Positions 37,984 to 46,735 of a stretch of 64,000 bases of DNA are shown one piece after another. This DNA is from Actinomadura formosensis NBRC 14204. GTDB lineage: Bacteria; Actinomycetota; Actinomycetes; Streptosporangiales; Streptosporangiaceae. Numbering within the stretch: position 1 is the first letter of the stretch; every line of letters starts with the position of its first letter. A program made the translations under genes and the position numbers. The stretch spans positions 1 through 64,000 of the forward strand of contig NZ_BCQQ01000025.1 in NCBI RefSeq assembly GCF_001552155.1. Reading direction: 5' to 3'. The notes under the pieces are model-generated. The model did no database searches. It saw only the letters and a list, made by a program, of their open reading frames with translations, and had not been told where the DNA came from.

Positions 37984-39645
37984 TCAGGCGTCGCAGTGGT
38001 TGCCGCGGTGCAGGCCGTAGCGGGCGGCGATCGTGTAGCGGCCGGGCCTGTGCGCCGTCAGCCGCACGAAGTCGCCCGCGCGCGCCAGGCAGGCGTCCCC
38101 GCCGGTGGCGCTCAGCCAGGGCGACCAGGAGACCCGCATCAGGACCGACCCGCTGGACGGCATGTCGACGACGAGTTCACCGGCGTTGAGCCGGTGGACG
38201 GACGCGGGGCGGTCGACCAGCGGTACCGGACGTGCGACGCGGAACAGGCGCCAGTGCTCGTCCCGCCAGATCTCCGTGAGGTACGGCTGGTTCCCCTCGA
38301 CGAGGGCGGCCTCCTCCTGCGCCGCCCAGTCGACCTCCTGCTCGGGCAGGACGACGTACTGCACGGCCCATTCGTGCAGCCAGTCGCGGTAGGAGCCGGG
38401 CGTGAGCGCACCGTCCTCGTAGAAGAGCGTGTGGCGTTCCGCGTCGACCTGGCGGTTCCAGCCGCGTGCCAGGATGAAGTGCCGGCTGAGGCCGGACGAC
38501 TCCCAGTGGGAGCGCAGTGGCACGACCTCGATGCGCCCCTTGTCCGCGCCGAGGGCGTCCAGTTCGGCGATGAGGCCGCGGGCGTGGTCGGCGGCGGATC
38601 CGGCGGGCTCGGTGTGGATCAGGTCGTCGACGGGCTTCACGACTTGCCAGGACGCCGTGACGATGAACGCCAGGGACAGCACGGCGATGCGGACGCGTCC
38701 GTGTGCGCGCGCGACGGCCGACAGCAGGAGCATGCCGCCGAACAGCAGCGCCAGGCGTTCGACGTTGCTGCCGACGGGGGAGGGGGTCAGCCAGGTGAGG
38801 ACGATCCCGGCCAGGTAGACGCCGGCGCCGATGCGGACGAACGTCCAGCTCTTCGGCGCGCACAGCAGGATCGCGATGACGCTCGTGATCGCGGGCAGCA
38901 CGATGGCGGTGAGCGAGATCGGCTGCACACCGCTGAACGGGAACAGCAGGCTCGTCGTCCCCACCACGACGGGAAGGCCGATGGCGAGGCAGGCGCCCGC
39001 GCGGCGCCGGCCGGTCAGGACCAGGGCGGCGGCCAGCACCAGCAGGAACAGGCCCGCTACGGGGCTGGCGAGCGAGGCGAGCAGGCTGAGGCCAGCCATC
39101 CCGGCGGCGCGCAGCGCGGGTGTGCCGCGCGGGGTGAACACCACGATCGTCGCCATGAGCGCGAAGAGCAGGCCCAGGCCGAACGTGACGCGGCCCGAGG
39201 CGGCGTTGCACACCAGCGCGAACGCGGCCCACAGCGACGCGGGCAGTGCCACCGGGGCCCTGAACCGCTTGAGCAGGTGCGCGGTCAGGGCGGCCGAGAG
39301 CGTGCCCGTGACGACCGCGACCGTGCGTATGCCGAACAGCGCCATCAGGTGCGGCGACATGACGCTGTAGGACGCGGGGTGCATCCCGCCGTACCAAGCG
39401 AAGCTGTACGCCGCCCCTGGGTGGTTCCAGGCGAAGTCCGTCCATGCGGCCTGCGCCGCCAGGTCGCCCCCCTCGTTCGCCAGGAACAGCGCCCACACCA
39501 GGTGAAGGACGGCGGCGGCCGCGGTGGCCGCCACCACCGGGTGGCGTACCCGCTTCCTCCACACGGACGAGGGGCTCGGGGGACGGCGCGGCGACCCATG
39601 CCGGGCCTGGGCGTCCGTCAGCTCTGGAGTATGCGCTGTGGTCAC
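37984..39645 (-). CDS. Polytopic membrane protein, GT-C glycosyltransferase-like
   Basis: About 553 residues. Around ten to twelve hydrophobic helices fill residues 35-360 (VVAATAAAAVLHLVWALFL first), and a soluble C-terminal domain of about 190 residues follows (YRDWLHEWAVQYVVLPEQE, then ELVVDMPSSGSVLMRVSWSP). The layout resembles GT-C glycosyltransferases or polymer-export proteins, but no DxD/ExD motif is secure. GTG at 39645 is a reasonable start; upstream of it the frame runs into the tandem palindromes. Function unknown. Confidence 0.75.
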   Translation of the reverse strand: MTTAHTPELTDAQARHGSPRRPPSPSSVWRKRVRHPVVAATAAAAVLHLVWALFLANEGGDLAAQAAWTDFAWNHPGAAYSFAWYGGMHPASYSVMSPHLMALFGIRTVAVVTGTLSAALTAHLLKRFRAPVALPASLWAAFALVCNAASGRVTFGLGLLFALMATIVVFTPRGTPALRAAGMAGLSLLASLASPVAGLFLLVLAAALVLTGRRRAGACLAIGLPVVVGTTSLLFPFSGVQPISLTAIVLPAITSVIAILLCAPKSWTFVRIGAGVYLAGIVLTWLTPSPVGSNVERLALLFGGMLLLSAVARAHGRVRIAVLSLAFIVTASWQVVKPVDDLIHTEPAGSAADHARGLIAELDALGADKGRIEVVPLRSHWESSGLSRHFILARGWNRQVDAERHTLFYEDGALTPGSYRDWLHEWAVQYVVLPEQEVDWAAQEEAALVEGNQPYLTEIWRDEHWRLFRVARPVPLVDRPASVHRLNAGELVVDMPSSGSVLMRVSWSPWLSATGGDACLARAGDFVRLTAHRPGRYTIAARYGLHRGNHCDA

Positions 39646-39719
39646 TTCGCCTGCACGGGCTCGTCGGACGGCGGGGGGACGCGGAGGGCATCGGGCAATG
39701 GGCCGGCGGATGCGCGCCC

Positions 39720-39753
39720 CGTTCGAACGGACCAACCGTTCGAACGGATCAAC
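39720..39753. promoter_or_regulatory. Tandem 17-bp repeats with palindrome CGTTCGAACG
   Basis: CGTTCGAACGGACCAAC (39720-39736) is followed directly by CGTTCGAACGGATCAAC (39737-39753), one mismatch. Each contains a perfect ten-base palindrome, and the two together also make CGAACGG-N5-CCGTTCG. They lie in the divergent region between the membrane-protein gene and priA, 48 bases before the priA start. Probably operator sites for an unknown regulator; the spacing does not fit LexA. Confidence 0.65.
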
Positions 39754-39800
39754 CCTAGCGCCCGCACCGGGCTGTCGGGTTGGTCTGGTAGGACGGGGGC

Positions 39801-41912
39801 GTGACGAAGGACGGCGGGGGAGGCGGCGGGGGACCGGACCTGATCCCGGGGCTGGACGACCTTCCGCGGGCCCCCGCCGACCCGCCCGGCAGGCCTGACG
39901 GGCGGAAGAGGCCGGGAAGGCCCGGCAAGAAGGGGACGCGCCGCCCGGCCGCGGAACTGCCGGTGGCGCGGGTCGCGGTCGACATGTCCCTGCCGCATCT
40001 GGACCGCCCGTTCGACTACCTGGTGCCCGCCGAGATGGACGCGAGGGCGGTGCCGGGGTGCCGGGTGCGGGTGCGGTTCGCCGGGCAGCTCGTCGACGGG
40101 TTCCTGCTGGAGCGGGCCGCCGAGAGCGGCCACGACGGGAAGCTGCTGTTCCTGGAGCGGGTCACCTCGCCCGAGCCGGTGCTGACGCCGGAGATCGCCG
40201 CGCTGGCCCGGGAGGTGGCCGACCGGTACGCGGGGATGTTCGCGGACGTGCTGCGGCTGGCCGTCCCGCCCCGGCACGCCCGCGTCGAGGCGGAACCCGT
40301 GCCGGTACCGGACGGTCGTGCGGGGCCCGGTGACCGCACGGTGCCCGATGCGGCGGATGCCGGGGTGTGGCGGGACTACCCGGCCGGGCCGTCGTTCCTG
40401 GGGGCGCTGGCCGCGGGGAGGGCGCCGCGGGCGGTCTGGACGGCGCTGCCGGGGCCCGGCTGGGCGGCGGCCATAGCGCGGGCCGTGGCCGTCACCCTGC
40501 ACGGCGACCGCGGCGCGCTCGTCGTCGTGGCCGACGGGCGTGACGTGGCGCGTGTGGACGCCGCGCTCGAAGCCGAGCTGGGGGAGGGCCTGCATGTCGC
40601 CCTCACAGCGGACCTGGGCCCCGCCGAGCGCTACCGGAGATGGCTCGCGATCCTGCGCGGCAAGGCGCGGGCGGTCGTCGGCACGCGCGCCGCCATGTTC
40701 GCGCCTGTCACCGATCTCGGGCTGGTCGTGCTGTGGGACGACGGAGACGACGTCCACGCCGAACCTCACGCCCCTTACCCGCATCCCCGTGACGTCCTCG
40801 CGTTGCGTGCGCACAGGGCGACGGCCGGGGCGCTGATCGGCGGGTTCACCAGGACCACCGACGCCACGCAACTGGTGGAGAGCGGCTGGGCGCACGCGCT
40901 CGCGGCCGACCGGACCCGGATCCGCACGGTGATGCCCCGCGTCCGGTACGCGGGGGAGGACGCACAGCTCGCCCGCGACGCCGCCGCCCACACGGCGCGC
41001 CTGCCGAACGTCGCGTTCGAGGCGGCCAGGCACGCGCTGGAGGACGGGCCCGTTCTCGTGCAGGTGCCAAGGCGCGGTTATGTACCGGGCATAGCGTGCG
41101 GGCGTTGCCGTACACCGGCACGGTGCGACGCGTGCCAGGGACCCTTGTCGCTAGCGTCGCCCCATGCCGCCCCCTACTGCCGGTGGTGCGGACGTATCGC
41201 GGGCGGCTGGCACTGCCCCGAATGTGGCTTCTTCCAAGTACGCGCGGTCGTGGTGGGCGCCAAGCGCACGGCGGAGGAGCTGGGCAGAGCGTTTCCCGGC
41301 GTGCCCGTACGGACGTCGGGGCGGGACGCGATCCTTGAGCAGATCGGGCCGGAACGGGCTCTCGTGGTGTCCACGCCGGGGGCCGAGCCGCCCGCGGAAG
41401 GGGGCTACCGGGCCGCGCTGCTGCTGGACGGCTGGGTCCTGCTCGGACGCCCGGATCTGCGCGCCGGGGAGGAGACGCTGCGCCGCTGGCTCAACGCGGC
41501 GTCGCTCGTCCGCCCGCAGGCGCCGGTGATCGTGGCCGCCGAAGGGTCCCTTCCCGCCGTCCAGGCCCTCGTCCGGTGGGATCCGGTCACCTACGCGGAG
41601 CGCGAACTGGCCGAACGCAGGGAGGCGGGCTTTCCCCCGGCCGCGCGCATGGCCTCGCTCACCGGGTCCTCGGCCGCCATACGGGAGCTTCTGGCCGATG
41701 CCCGGCTGCCCGCAGGGGCCGAGGTGCTGGGGCCGGTACCCGTCCCCCAGCCGGGGGCCGGCGCCCAGGAGAAGGAGCGCGCGTTGATACGCGTGCCCCG
41801 GGCGGCGGGACACGCCCTGGCCCACGCGCTGAAGGAAGCCCAGGGCGTACGCAGCGCGCGCAAGGCGACGGAGACGGTACGCGTCCAGATCGACCCCCTG
41901 GAGCTGATCTGA
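39801..41912 (+). CDS. priA: Primosomal protein N' (PriA), helicase motifs degenerate
   Basis: 703 residues. A basic Pro-rich N terminus is followed by the 3'-DNA-binding domain (VDMSLPHLDRPFDYLVP). In the helicase region the Walker A position reads LPGPGWAA without GKT, and the DEAH position reads LWDDGDD. Eight cysteines remain in zinc-binding order (CGRC, CDAC, CRWC, CPEC), and the C-terminal domain REAGFPPAARMASL is intact. Actinobacterial PriA proteins are known to lack helicase motifs, so it probably loads primosome parts without unwinding. GTG start. Confidence 0.93.
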   Translation: MTKDGGGGGGGPDLIPGLDDLPRAPADPPGRPDGRKRPGRPGKKGTRRPAAELPVARVAVDMSLPHLDRPFDYLVPAEMDARAVPGCRVRVRFAGQLVDGFLLERAAESGHDGKLLFLERVTSPEPVLTPEIAALAREVADRYAGMFADVLRLAVPPRHARVEAEPVPVPDGRAGPGDRTVPDAADAGVWRDYPAGPSFLGALAAGRAPRAVWTALPGPGWAAAIARAVAVTLHGDRGALVVVADGRDVARVDAALEAELGEGLHVALTADLGPAERYRRWLAILRGKARAVVGTRAAMFAPVTDLGLVVLWDDGDDVHAEPHAPYPHPRDVLALRAHRATAGALIGGFTRTTDATQLVESGWAHALAADRTRIRTVMPRVRYAGEDAQLARDAAAHTARLPNVAFEAARHALEDGPVLVQVPRRGYVPGIACGRCRTPARCDACQGPLSLASPHAAPYCRWCGRIAGGWHCPECGFFQVRAVVVGAKRTAEELGRAFPGVPVRTSGRDAILEQIGPERALVVSTPGAEPPAEGGYRAALLLDGWVLLGRPDLRAGEETLRRWLNAASLVRPQAPVIVAAEGSLPAVQALVRWDPVTYAERELAERREAGFPPAARMASLTGSSAAIRELLADARLPAGAEVLGPVPVPQPGAGAQEKERALIRVPRAAGHALAHALKEAQGVRSARKATETVRVQIDPLELI

Positions 41913-41928
41913 CCAATAGGGTTCTCGG

Positions 41929-43716
41929 GTGGCCGACAACTGGGTGGAGAGCACCGTCGCGGATCTGCGGCAGTGGACGGATGAACGAGGCGAGACGCTG
42001 GACGAGCAGGGGGTCCGTATCCTGCTCGGTCTTGCCCGGGAGGAGATGGGCCTTGCAGGGGCGCACGAGCTGACCCCGGACGGGCTGCGCCGGCTGCTGC
42101 TGGAGGTCTTCCCCGAGACCGTGGTCGCCGGCAGCGACGACGTTCCCACCGTCCTCGACGCCCTCCGCAAGATCGTCGGTCAGCTGCGCGACACCGGCGC
42201 CGTCCCGGCACCGGACGCCGCGGCGCTGGCCGCGGAAATCGACCGGACCGGGCCCGAGTTCGCCCAGGTCGTCGCCGCGGTCGACGGCGAGGAGCGGCAG
42301 GCCGCCGCCGAGGTGATCGGGGGGCTGCTGCGGGCCGACGGGATCTCCCTGGACGACCAGGAGGCCGTCGACGCGTGGATGCGCGAGTTCGAGGCGCTGC
42401 CCGAGGAGGAGCGGTACGCGCGGACCGAGGCGTACCTGCGGGAGGCCGGGGAGCTCGTCGTCCCGCCCGTCCGGCTGGCGCCGCGGGCCGCGGTTGCCGC
42501 GGCCGCGCGCGGTTCCCGGCTGACCGGGACGATCCTGGCCCTGGCCGACTGGACGGGCGAGCGGACCCTCACCGAGCACGACACGCTCACCGAGACGGAC
42601 GCCGAGGACGCCGCCGCCGACCTGGGGCTGGACGCCCCCCGCCGCTACGGGGAGGTGGAGGACGAGGGCGAGCTGGAACGCCTGTGGTGGGCCGCCGTAG
42701 AGGCGAACGTCATCACGGCCGGGAACGGCACCGCCGCCCCAGGGCCTGCCTGCGGAGACCTCCGGTCGGATGACGACGCGGAACTGCTCGCCGCCTGGCT
42801 GCCGCTGTTCGAGGCCGTGGTCGTCCCTGGGCACGACTACGCAGACGGCCTGGACGCGGTGGAACTCGTGCAGAACGAGATGACCGGCGTCCTGATCCAC
42901 CTGTACGAGCAGGAAGAGCCGACCGAGCCGGACATCCTGGCCGGGGCGCTGCTGGGCCATGTCGCGGAGGCCTACGACCTCACCGACGCCGAGGCGATGC
43001 CCGCCCTCGTCTCCGACGCGTTCCGGCTGGAACTGGCGACCCTTGAGGACTGGGGCATCGTCGAGAAGTCCGGCGAGGGGCGTGCTCTGACGCCGCTCGG
43101 CGTGTGGGCCGTCCGCGAGCTGCTGGTGGCGGACGGGTTCACCGCCCCCGTCATCGGCGAGCTGGCCGGAGCGCGCGCGTCCGAGCTCATCGCCGGGCTC
43201 ACCTGGTACCGGCCCGAGGCCGCCGACGAGGAGATCGACGGCTGGCTGGCCTCCCACGACCCCAAGGACGCCGCCGCCGACCTGCTGGACGTCATGCGAA
43301 CCGGAAGCCCGGGCGCCCGCAACCTCGCTGCGGCCGTCCTGCACCGCATCGGCCCGGAGGCCGCCGGCGTGGTCCGGGCCGCGCAAGAGCATCCTCTGGT
43401 CTCGCCCTACGCCGCGCTCTGGCTCAACGCCGTCGGAGACTCGGCCGGACGGGAGCTGGCCCGTGAGGAGTACCTCTGGGTGTTCGTCGACACCGTCGCC
43501 GGGATGCTGGAGACCGCCGAGCCCGGGGAGGCGGTCGAGGCCGCCCTCATCGACGCTCCGCCGGAGGCTGAGATGAAGGTCATGGTCGAGGAGCTGTGGC
43601 GCACGGAGCATCCCGGTGTGGCCGACGTCCTGGAGGCCCTGGGCGCGCACCATCCCGACAAGGCGACCGCCAAGGCCGCCCGCACCGCCGCTTATAAGGC
43701 ACGCTCGGTGCGCTAA
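41929..43716 (+). CDS. Large hypothetical protein, acidic and helical
   Basis: 595 residues, starting VADNWVESTVADLRQWTDER, with no transmembrane segment. The middle contains RLELATLEDWGIVEK and LTPLGVWAVRELLVADGF, a pattern also seen in actinobacterial proteins related to plasmid pRiA4b ORF-3 relatives (uncertain). The last 200 residues look like HEAT-type helical pairs (ARNLAAAVLHRIGPEAAGVV). No catalytic motif. It starts 16 bases after priA and may be co-transcribed with it. Confidence 0.8.
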   Translation: MADNWVESTVADLRQWTDERGETLDEQGVRILLGLAREEMGLAGAHELTPDGLRRLLLEVFPETVVAGSDDVPTVLDALRKIVGQLRDTGAVPAPDAAALAAEIDRTGPEFAQVVAAVDGEERQAAAEVIGGLLRADGISLDDQEAVDAWMREFEALPEEERYARTEAYLREAGELVVPPVRLAPRAAVAAAARGSRLTGTILALADWTGERTLTEHDTLTETDAEDAAADLGLDAPRRYGEVEDEGELERLWWAAVEANVITAGNGTAAPGPACGDLRSDDDAELLAAWLPLFEAVVVPGHDYADGLDAVELVQNEMTGVLIHLYEQEEPTEPDILAGALLGHVAEAYDLTDAEAMPALVSDAFRLELATLEDWGIVEKSGEGRALTPLGVWAVRELLVADGFTAPVIGELAGARASELIAGLTWYRPEAADEEIDGWLASHDPKDAAADLLDVMRTGSPGARNLAAAVLHRIGPEAAGVVRAAQEHPLVSPYAALWLNAVGDSAGRELAREEYLWVFVDTVAGMLETAEPGEAVEAALIDAPPEAEMKVMVEELWRTEHPGVADVLEALGAHHPDKATAKAARTAAYKARSVR

Positions 43717-43746
43717 GGGGCCCATCGCGGAGTGTGAATCACCAAG

Positions 43747-43772
43747 GCTCGCCCTCCGTAGACTGGGCGAGC
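43747..43772 (+). terminator. Hairpin before def
   Basis: GCTCGCCC (43747-43754) pairs perfectly with GGGCGAGC (43765-43772); ATTCCTT follows. It could end the priA-side transcript, but TAGACT in its loop (43759-43764) is also a possible -10 for def. Confidence 0.5.
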
Positions 43773-43782
43773 ATTCCTTACC

Positions 43783-43814
43783 CAAGAAACCCCGCAACGC
43801 AAGAAACCTCGCAA
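43783..43814. repeat. Direct repeats CAAGAAACCyCGCAA before def
   Basis: CAAGAAACCCCGCAA (43783-43797) and CAAGAAACCTCGCAA (43800-43814), 17 bases apart and differing by one base, with a degraded third copy running into the ribosome site (about 43817-43830). They lie in the presumed def leader or promoter. Confidence 0.6.
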
Positions 43815-43841
43815 GAGATCTCGCAGGAAACGGAGTCCTCG

Positions 43842-44387
43842 TTGGCCGTCAAGCCCATCCGCCTCTTCGGAGACCCCGTCCTGCGCACGCCCGCCGAGCC
43901 GGTGAAGGACTTCGACAAGGAGCTGCGCCAGCTCGTCAAGGACCTCACCGACACGATGATCGACGCTCCCGGCGCGGGCCTCGCCGCGCCGCAGCTCGGC
44001 GTGGGCCTGCGAGTGTTCACCTACTACGTCGACGACCGGCTGGGACATCTGATCAACCCCAGCCTGGACCTGTCGGACGAGCAGGAGACCGATGACGAGG
44101 GGTGCCTGTCCCTGCCCGGCCTGGCGTTCCCCACGCCGCGCTCGGTCGGCGTCGTGGCGAAGGGCTTCAACATGCACGGGGAGCCCATCACGCTGGAGGG
44201 AAGCCACCTGCTGGCCCGCTGCGTCCAGCACGAGACCGACCACCTGGACGGGATCATCTTCATCGACCGGATGGACCCGGAGCAGCGCAAGGCCGCGATG
44301 AAGGCGATCCGGGAGGCCGAGTGGTTCGGCGACCCGGTCCCCGTCGTCAGGGAGTCGCCGCACCGGACCTTCGGGAAGGCGATCTAG
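43842..44387 (+). CDS. def: Peptide deformylase
   Basis: 181 residues. Motif 1 GAGLAAPQ (44-51), motif 2 EGCLS (86-90) with the metal Cys, motif 3 HETDH (130-134) with the metal histidines and Glu131. It removes formyl from nascent N termini. The start appears to be TTG: CGGAG lies six bases before it, and the conserved sequence begins directly (AVKPIRLFGDPVLR). An in-frame ATG at 43734 would add 36 non-conserved residues. It ends directly at the fmt start. Confidence 0.94.
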   Translation: MAVKPIRLFGDPVLRTPAEPVKDFDKELRQLVKDLTDTMIDAPGAGLAAPQLGVGLRVFTYYVDDRLGHLINPSLDLSDEQETDDEGCLSLPGLAFPTPRSVGVVAKGFNMHGEPITLEGSHLLARCVQHETDHLDGIIFIDRMDPEQRKAAMKAIREAEWFGDPVPVVRESPHRTFGKAI

Positions 44388-45314
44388 GTGCGGCTGGTCT
44401 TCGCCGGAACCCCCGAGGCCGCGCTCCCGGCGCTGACGGCGCTTCTGGGGTCCTCGCACGAGGTGGCCGCGGTCGTGACCCGCCCCGACCGGCCCGCGGG
44501 CCGTGGGAGGCGGCTCAGCGCCAGCCCGGTCGCCGAGCTCGCCGCCGAGGCCGGGGTCGAGGTGCTCAAGCCCGCCAAGGCCCGCGACCCGGAGTTCCTC
44601 GACCGGCTCCGCGAGATCGCGCCCGACTGCTGCCCGGTCGTCGCCTACGGGGCGCTGCTGCCCCGCGAGGCCCTGGACATCCCCCGGCACGGCTGGGTGA
44701 ACCTGCACTTCTCGCTGCTGCCCGCGTGGCGCGGTGCGGCGCCCGTGCAGCGCGCGATCCTGCACGGCGACGACATGACCGGCGCGGCCACGTTCCAGAT
44801 CGAGGAGGGGCTCGACACCGGCCCGGTGTACGGCGTCCTCACCGAACCGATCCGGCCGGCCGACACGGCCGGTGACCTCCTGGGACGGCTCGCCGTCGCC
44901 GGTGCGACCCTCCTGCTGGACACGATGAACGGCATCGAGGCGGGCGTCCTCGAACCCCGGCCGCAGCCGGCCGAAGGCGTGTCCCACGCGGCGAAGCTGA
45001 CGCCCGAGGACGGCCACGTCGACTGGGGGAGCCCCGCACTGCACATCGACCGCCTCGTCCGCGCGTGCACACCGGCCCCCGGTGCTTGGACGAACTTCCG
45101 TGACACGCGGATCAAGCTGGGACCGGTCCGTCCCGCCCCCGACGCGGACAAGCTGCCGCCCGGCGAGATCCGCGCGGGAAAGAACGAGGTACTGGTGGGA
45201 ACGGCCACGCACCCCGTCGCGTTGGGCGAAGTACAGCCGCAGGGCAAGCGCCGCATGGCCGCCGCCGACTGGATCCGCGGCATCAACCTCACCGGCAAGG
45301 ACACGCTGCACTGA
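44388..45314 (+). CDS. fmt: Methionyl-tRNA formyltransferase
   Basis: 308 residues. [16 protein letters not shown] at the N terminus, the active-site region [20 protein letters not shown], and the C-terminal OB fold. It formylates Met-tRNA(fMet), the step that def later reverses. The GTG directly abuts the def stop, so it is read without a gap. Operon def-fmt-rsmB. Confidence 0.96.
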   Translation: MRLVFAGTPEAALPALTALLGSSHEVAAVVTRPDRPAGRGRRLSASPVAELAAEAGVEVLKPAKARDPEFLDRLREIAPDCCPVVAYGALLPREALDIPRHGWVNLHFSLLPAWRGAAPVQRAILHGDDMTGAATFQIEEGLDTGPVYGVLTEPIRPADTAGDLLGRLAVAGATLLLDTMNGIEAGVLEPRPQPAEGVSHAAKLTPEDGHVDWGSPALHIDRLVRACTPAPGAWTNFRDTRIKLGPVRPAPDADKLPPGEIRAGKNEVLVGTATHPVALGEVQPQGKRRMAAADWIRGINLTGKDTLH

Positions 45315-46720
45315 TGCCACCCGCCCGCAACCGCCGACACGTCCAGAACCGCAGGCCGGGCGGCCCCCGCAGGACCGGCCGTCCCCAGGACCTCGTCCGC
45401 CGCACGGCGTTCGACGTGATCCGGGCGGTCGAGACCCGCGACGCGTACGCGAACCTCCTGCTGCCCACCCGCCTGCGCGACCGCGGCCTGTCCGGACGCG
45501 ACGCCGCCCTCGCCACCGAGCTCACCTACGGCACGCTGCGGGGCCGGGGCACCTACGACGCCGTCCTCGCGCTGTGCAGCGACCGGGAACTGCGCCGGAT
45601 CGACGCCCCGCTCCTGGACGTCCTGCGACTGGGCGCCCATCAGATCCTCGCGACCCGCATCCCGCCGCACGCGGCGGTGGGGACCACCGTGGAGCTGGCC
45701 CGGTCCGTCGCCGGCCCCGGCCAGGCGAAGTTCGCCAACGCGGTGCTCCGCAAGGTCGCCACCCGCGACCTGGACGCCTGGCTGCAGATCGTGGCGCCCG
45801 CCGACACCGATGCGACGACGCGCCTGTCGGTCCTGTACAGCCACCCCAAGTGGATCGTGTCCGCTCTGCGCGACGCCGTCGGGCCGGACGAGATCGAGGA
45901 TCTTCTGGCGGCCGACAACGCCCGCCCCCGGGTGACGTTGGTGGCGCGCCCCGGGCGAGTCACACTCCAAGAGCTCTACGGGGCCGGTGCGGAACCCGCC
46001 CTGTACTCGCCCTATGCCGCCGTGCTGCCCGAGGGTGATCCGGCGGGCATCGCCGCCGTCCGTGACGGGCGCGCCGCCGTCCAGGACGAGGCCAGCCAGA
46101 TGGTCGCCCTGGCGCTGGCCGACGCTCCTCTGGACGGCCGCGACACGCGCTGGGCGGACCTCTGCGCCGGTCCCGGAGGCAAGGCGGGCCTTCTGTCGGC
46201 GCTCGCGACCCAGCGTGACGCGCGGCTGCTGGCGGCCGACGTTCAGCCGCACCGCGCGGGGCTCGTCCGGCGCGCCGTCGACGCCCGTGCCGGTGTGGTC
46301 GCGGCCGACGGCACCGCCCCCGCATGGCGTCCGGGGTCCTTCGACCGGGTCATGGTCGACGCGCCCTGCACCGGCCTGGGCGCGCTTCGCCGCCGTCCCG
46401 AATCCCGCTGGCGCCGCGGCCCCGAGGCGGTCGCCGGACTCGGCGCCCTGCAGCGGAAACTGCTCGCCACGGCGCTGGAGTCCGTCCGGCCCGGCGGTGT
46501 GGTGGCCTACGTCACGTGCTCACCGCACTTGGCCGAGACCCGTGTGGTGGTGGACGACGTTCTGGGTAGGCGTGATGACGCCGAACGGCTCGACGCGCCA
46601 GCGGTCCTGACATCGCTCTCCCCGGATCTCACCGGCATGGGGGACGGCCCGTACGCCCAGTTCTGGCCGCACCGCCACGGCACGGACGCGATGTTCCTGG
46701 CCCTCCTGCGCCGTACCTAG
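45314..46720 (+). CDS. rsmB: 16S rRNA m5C967 methyltransferase (RsmB/Sun)
   Basis: 468 residues. The N-terminal NusB-like RNA-binding domain (about 25-165: RRTAFDVIRAVETRDAYANL) precedes the SAM fold ADLCAGPGGKAGLLSAL. Catalytic cysteines are in VDAPCTGLG and AYVTCSPHLAE. The ATG overlaps the fmt stop by one base (TGATG). Confidence 0.95.
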   Translation: MPPARNRRHVQNRRPGGPRRTGRPQDLVRRTAFDVIRAVETRDAYANLLLPTRLRDRGLSGRDAALATELTYGTLRGRGTYDAVLALCSDRELRRIDAPLLDVLRLGAHQILATRIPPHAAVGTTVELARSVAGPGQAKFANAVLRKVATRDLDAWLQIVAPADTDATTRLSVLYSHPKWIVSALRDAVGPDEIEDLLAADNARPRVTLVARPGRVTLQELYGAGAEPALYSPYAAVLPEGDPAGIAAVRDGRAAVQDEASQMVALALADAPLDGRDTRWADLCAGPGGKAGLLSALATQRDARLLAADVQPHRAGLVRRAVDARAGVVAADGTAPAWRPGSFDRVMVDAPCTGLGALRRRPESRWRRGPEAVAGLGALQRKLLATALESVRPGGVVAYVTCSPHLAETRVVVDDVLGRRDDAERLDAPAVLTSLSPDLTGMGDGPYAQFWPHRHGTDAMFLALLRRT

Positions 46721-46735
46721 ACCTGGGGGATCTCC

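Noticed and set aside
39720-39753. LexA boxes
   Set aside because: CGAAC and GTTCG are nine bases apart or fused, not four, so the SOS consensus is not met.
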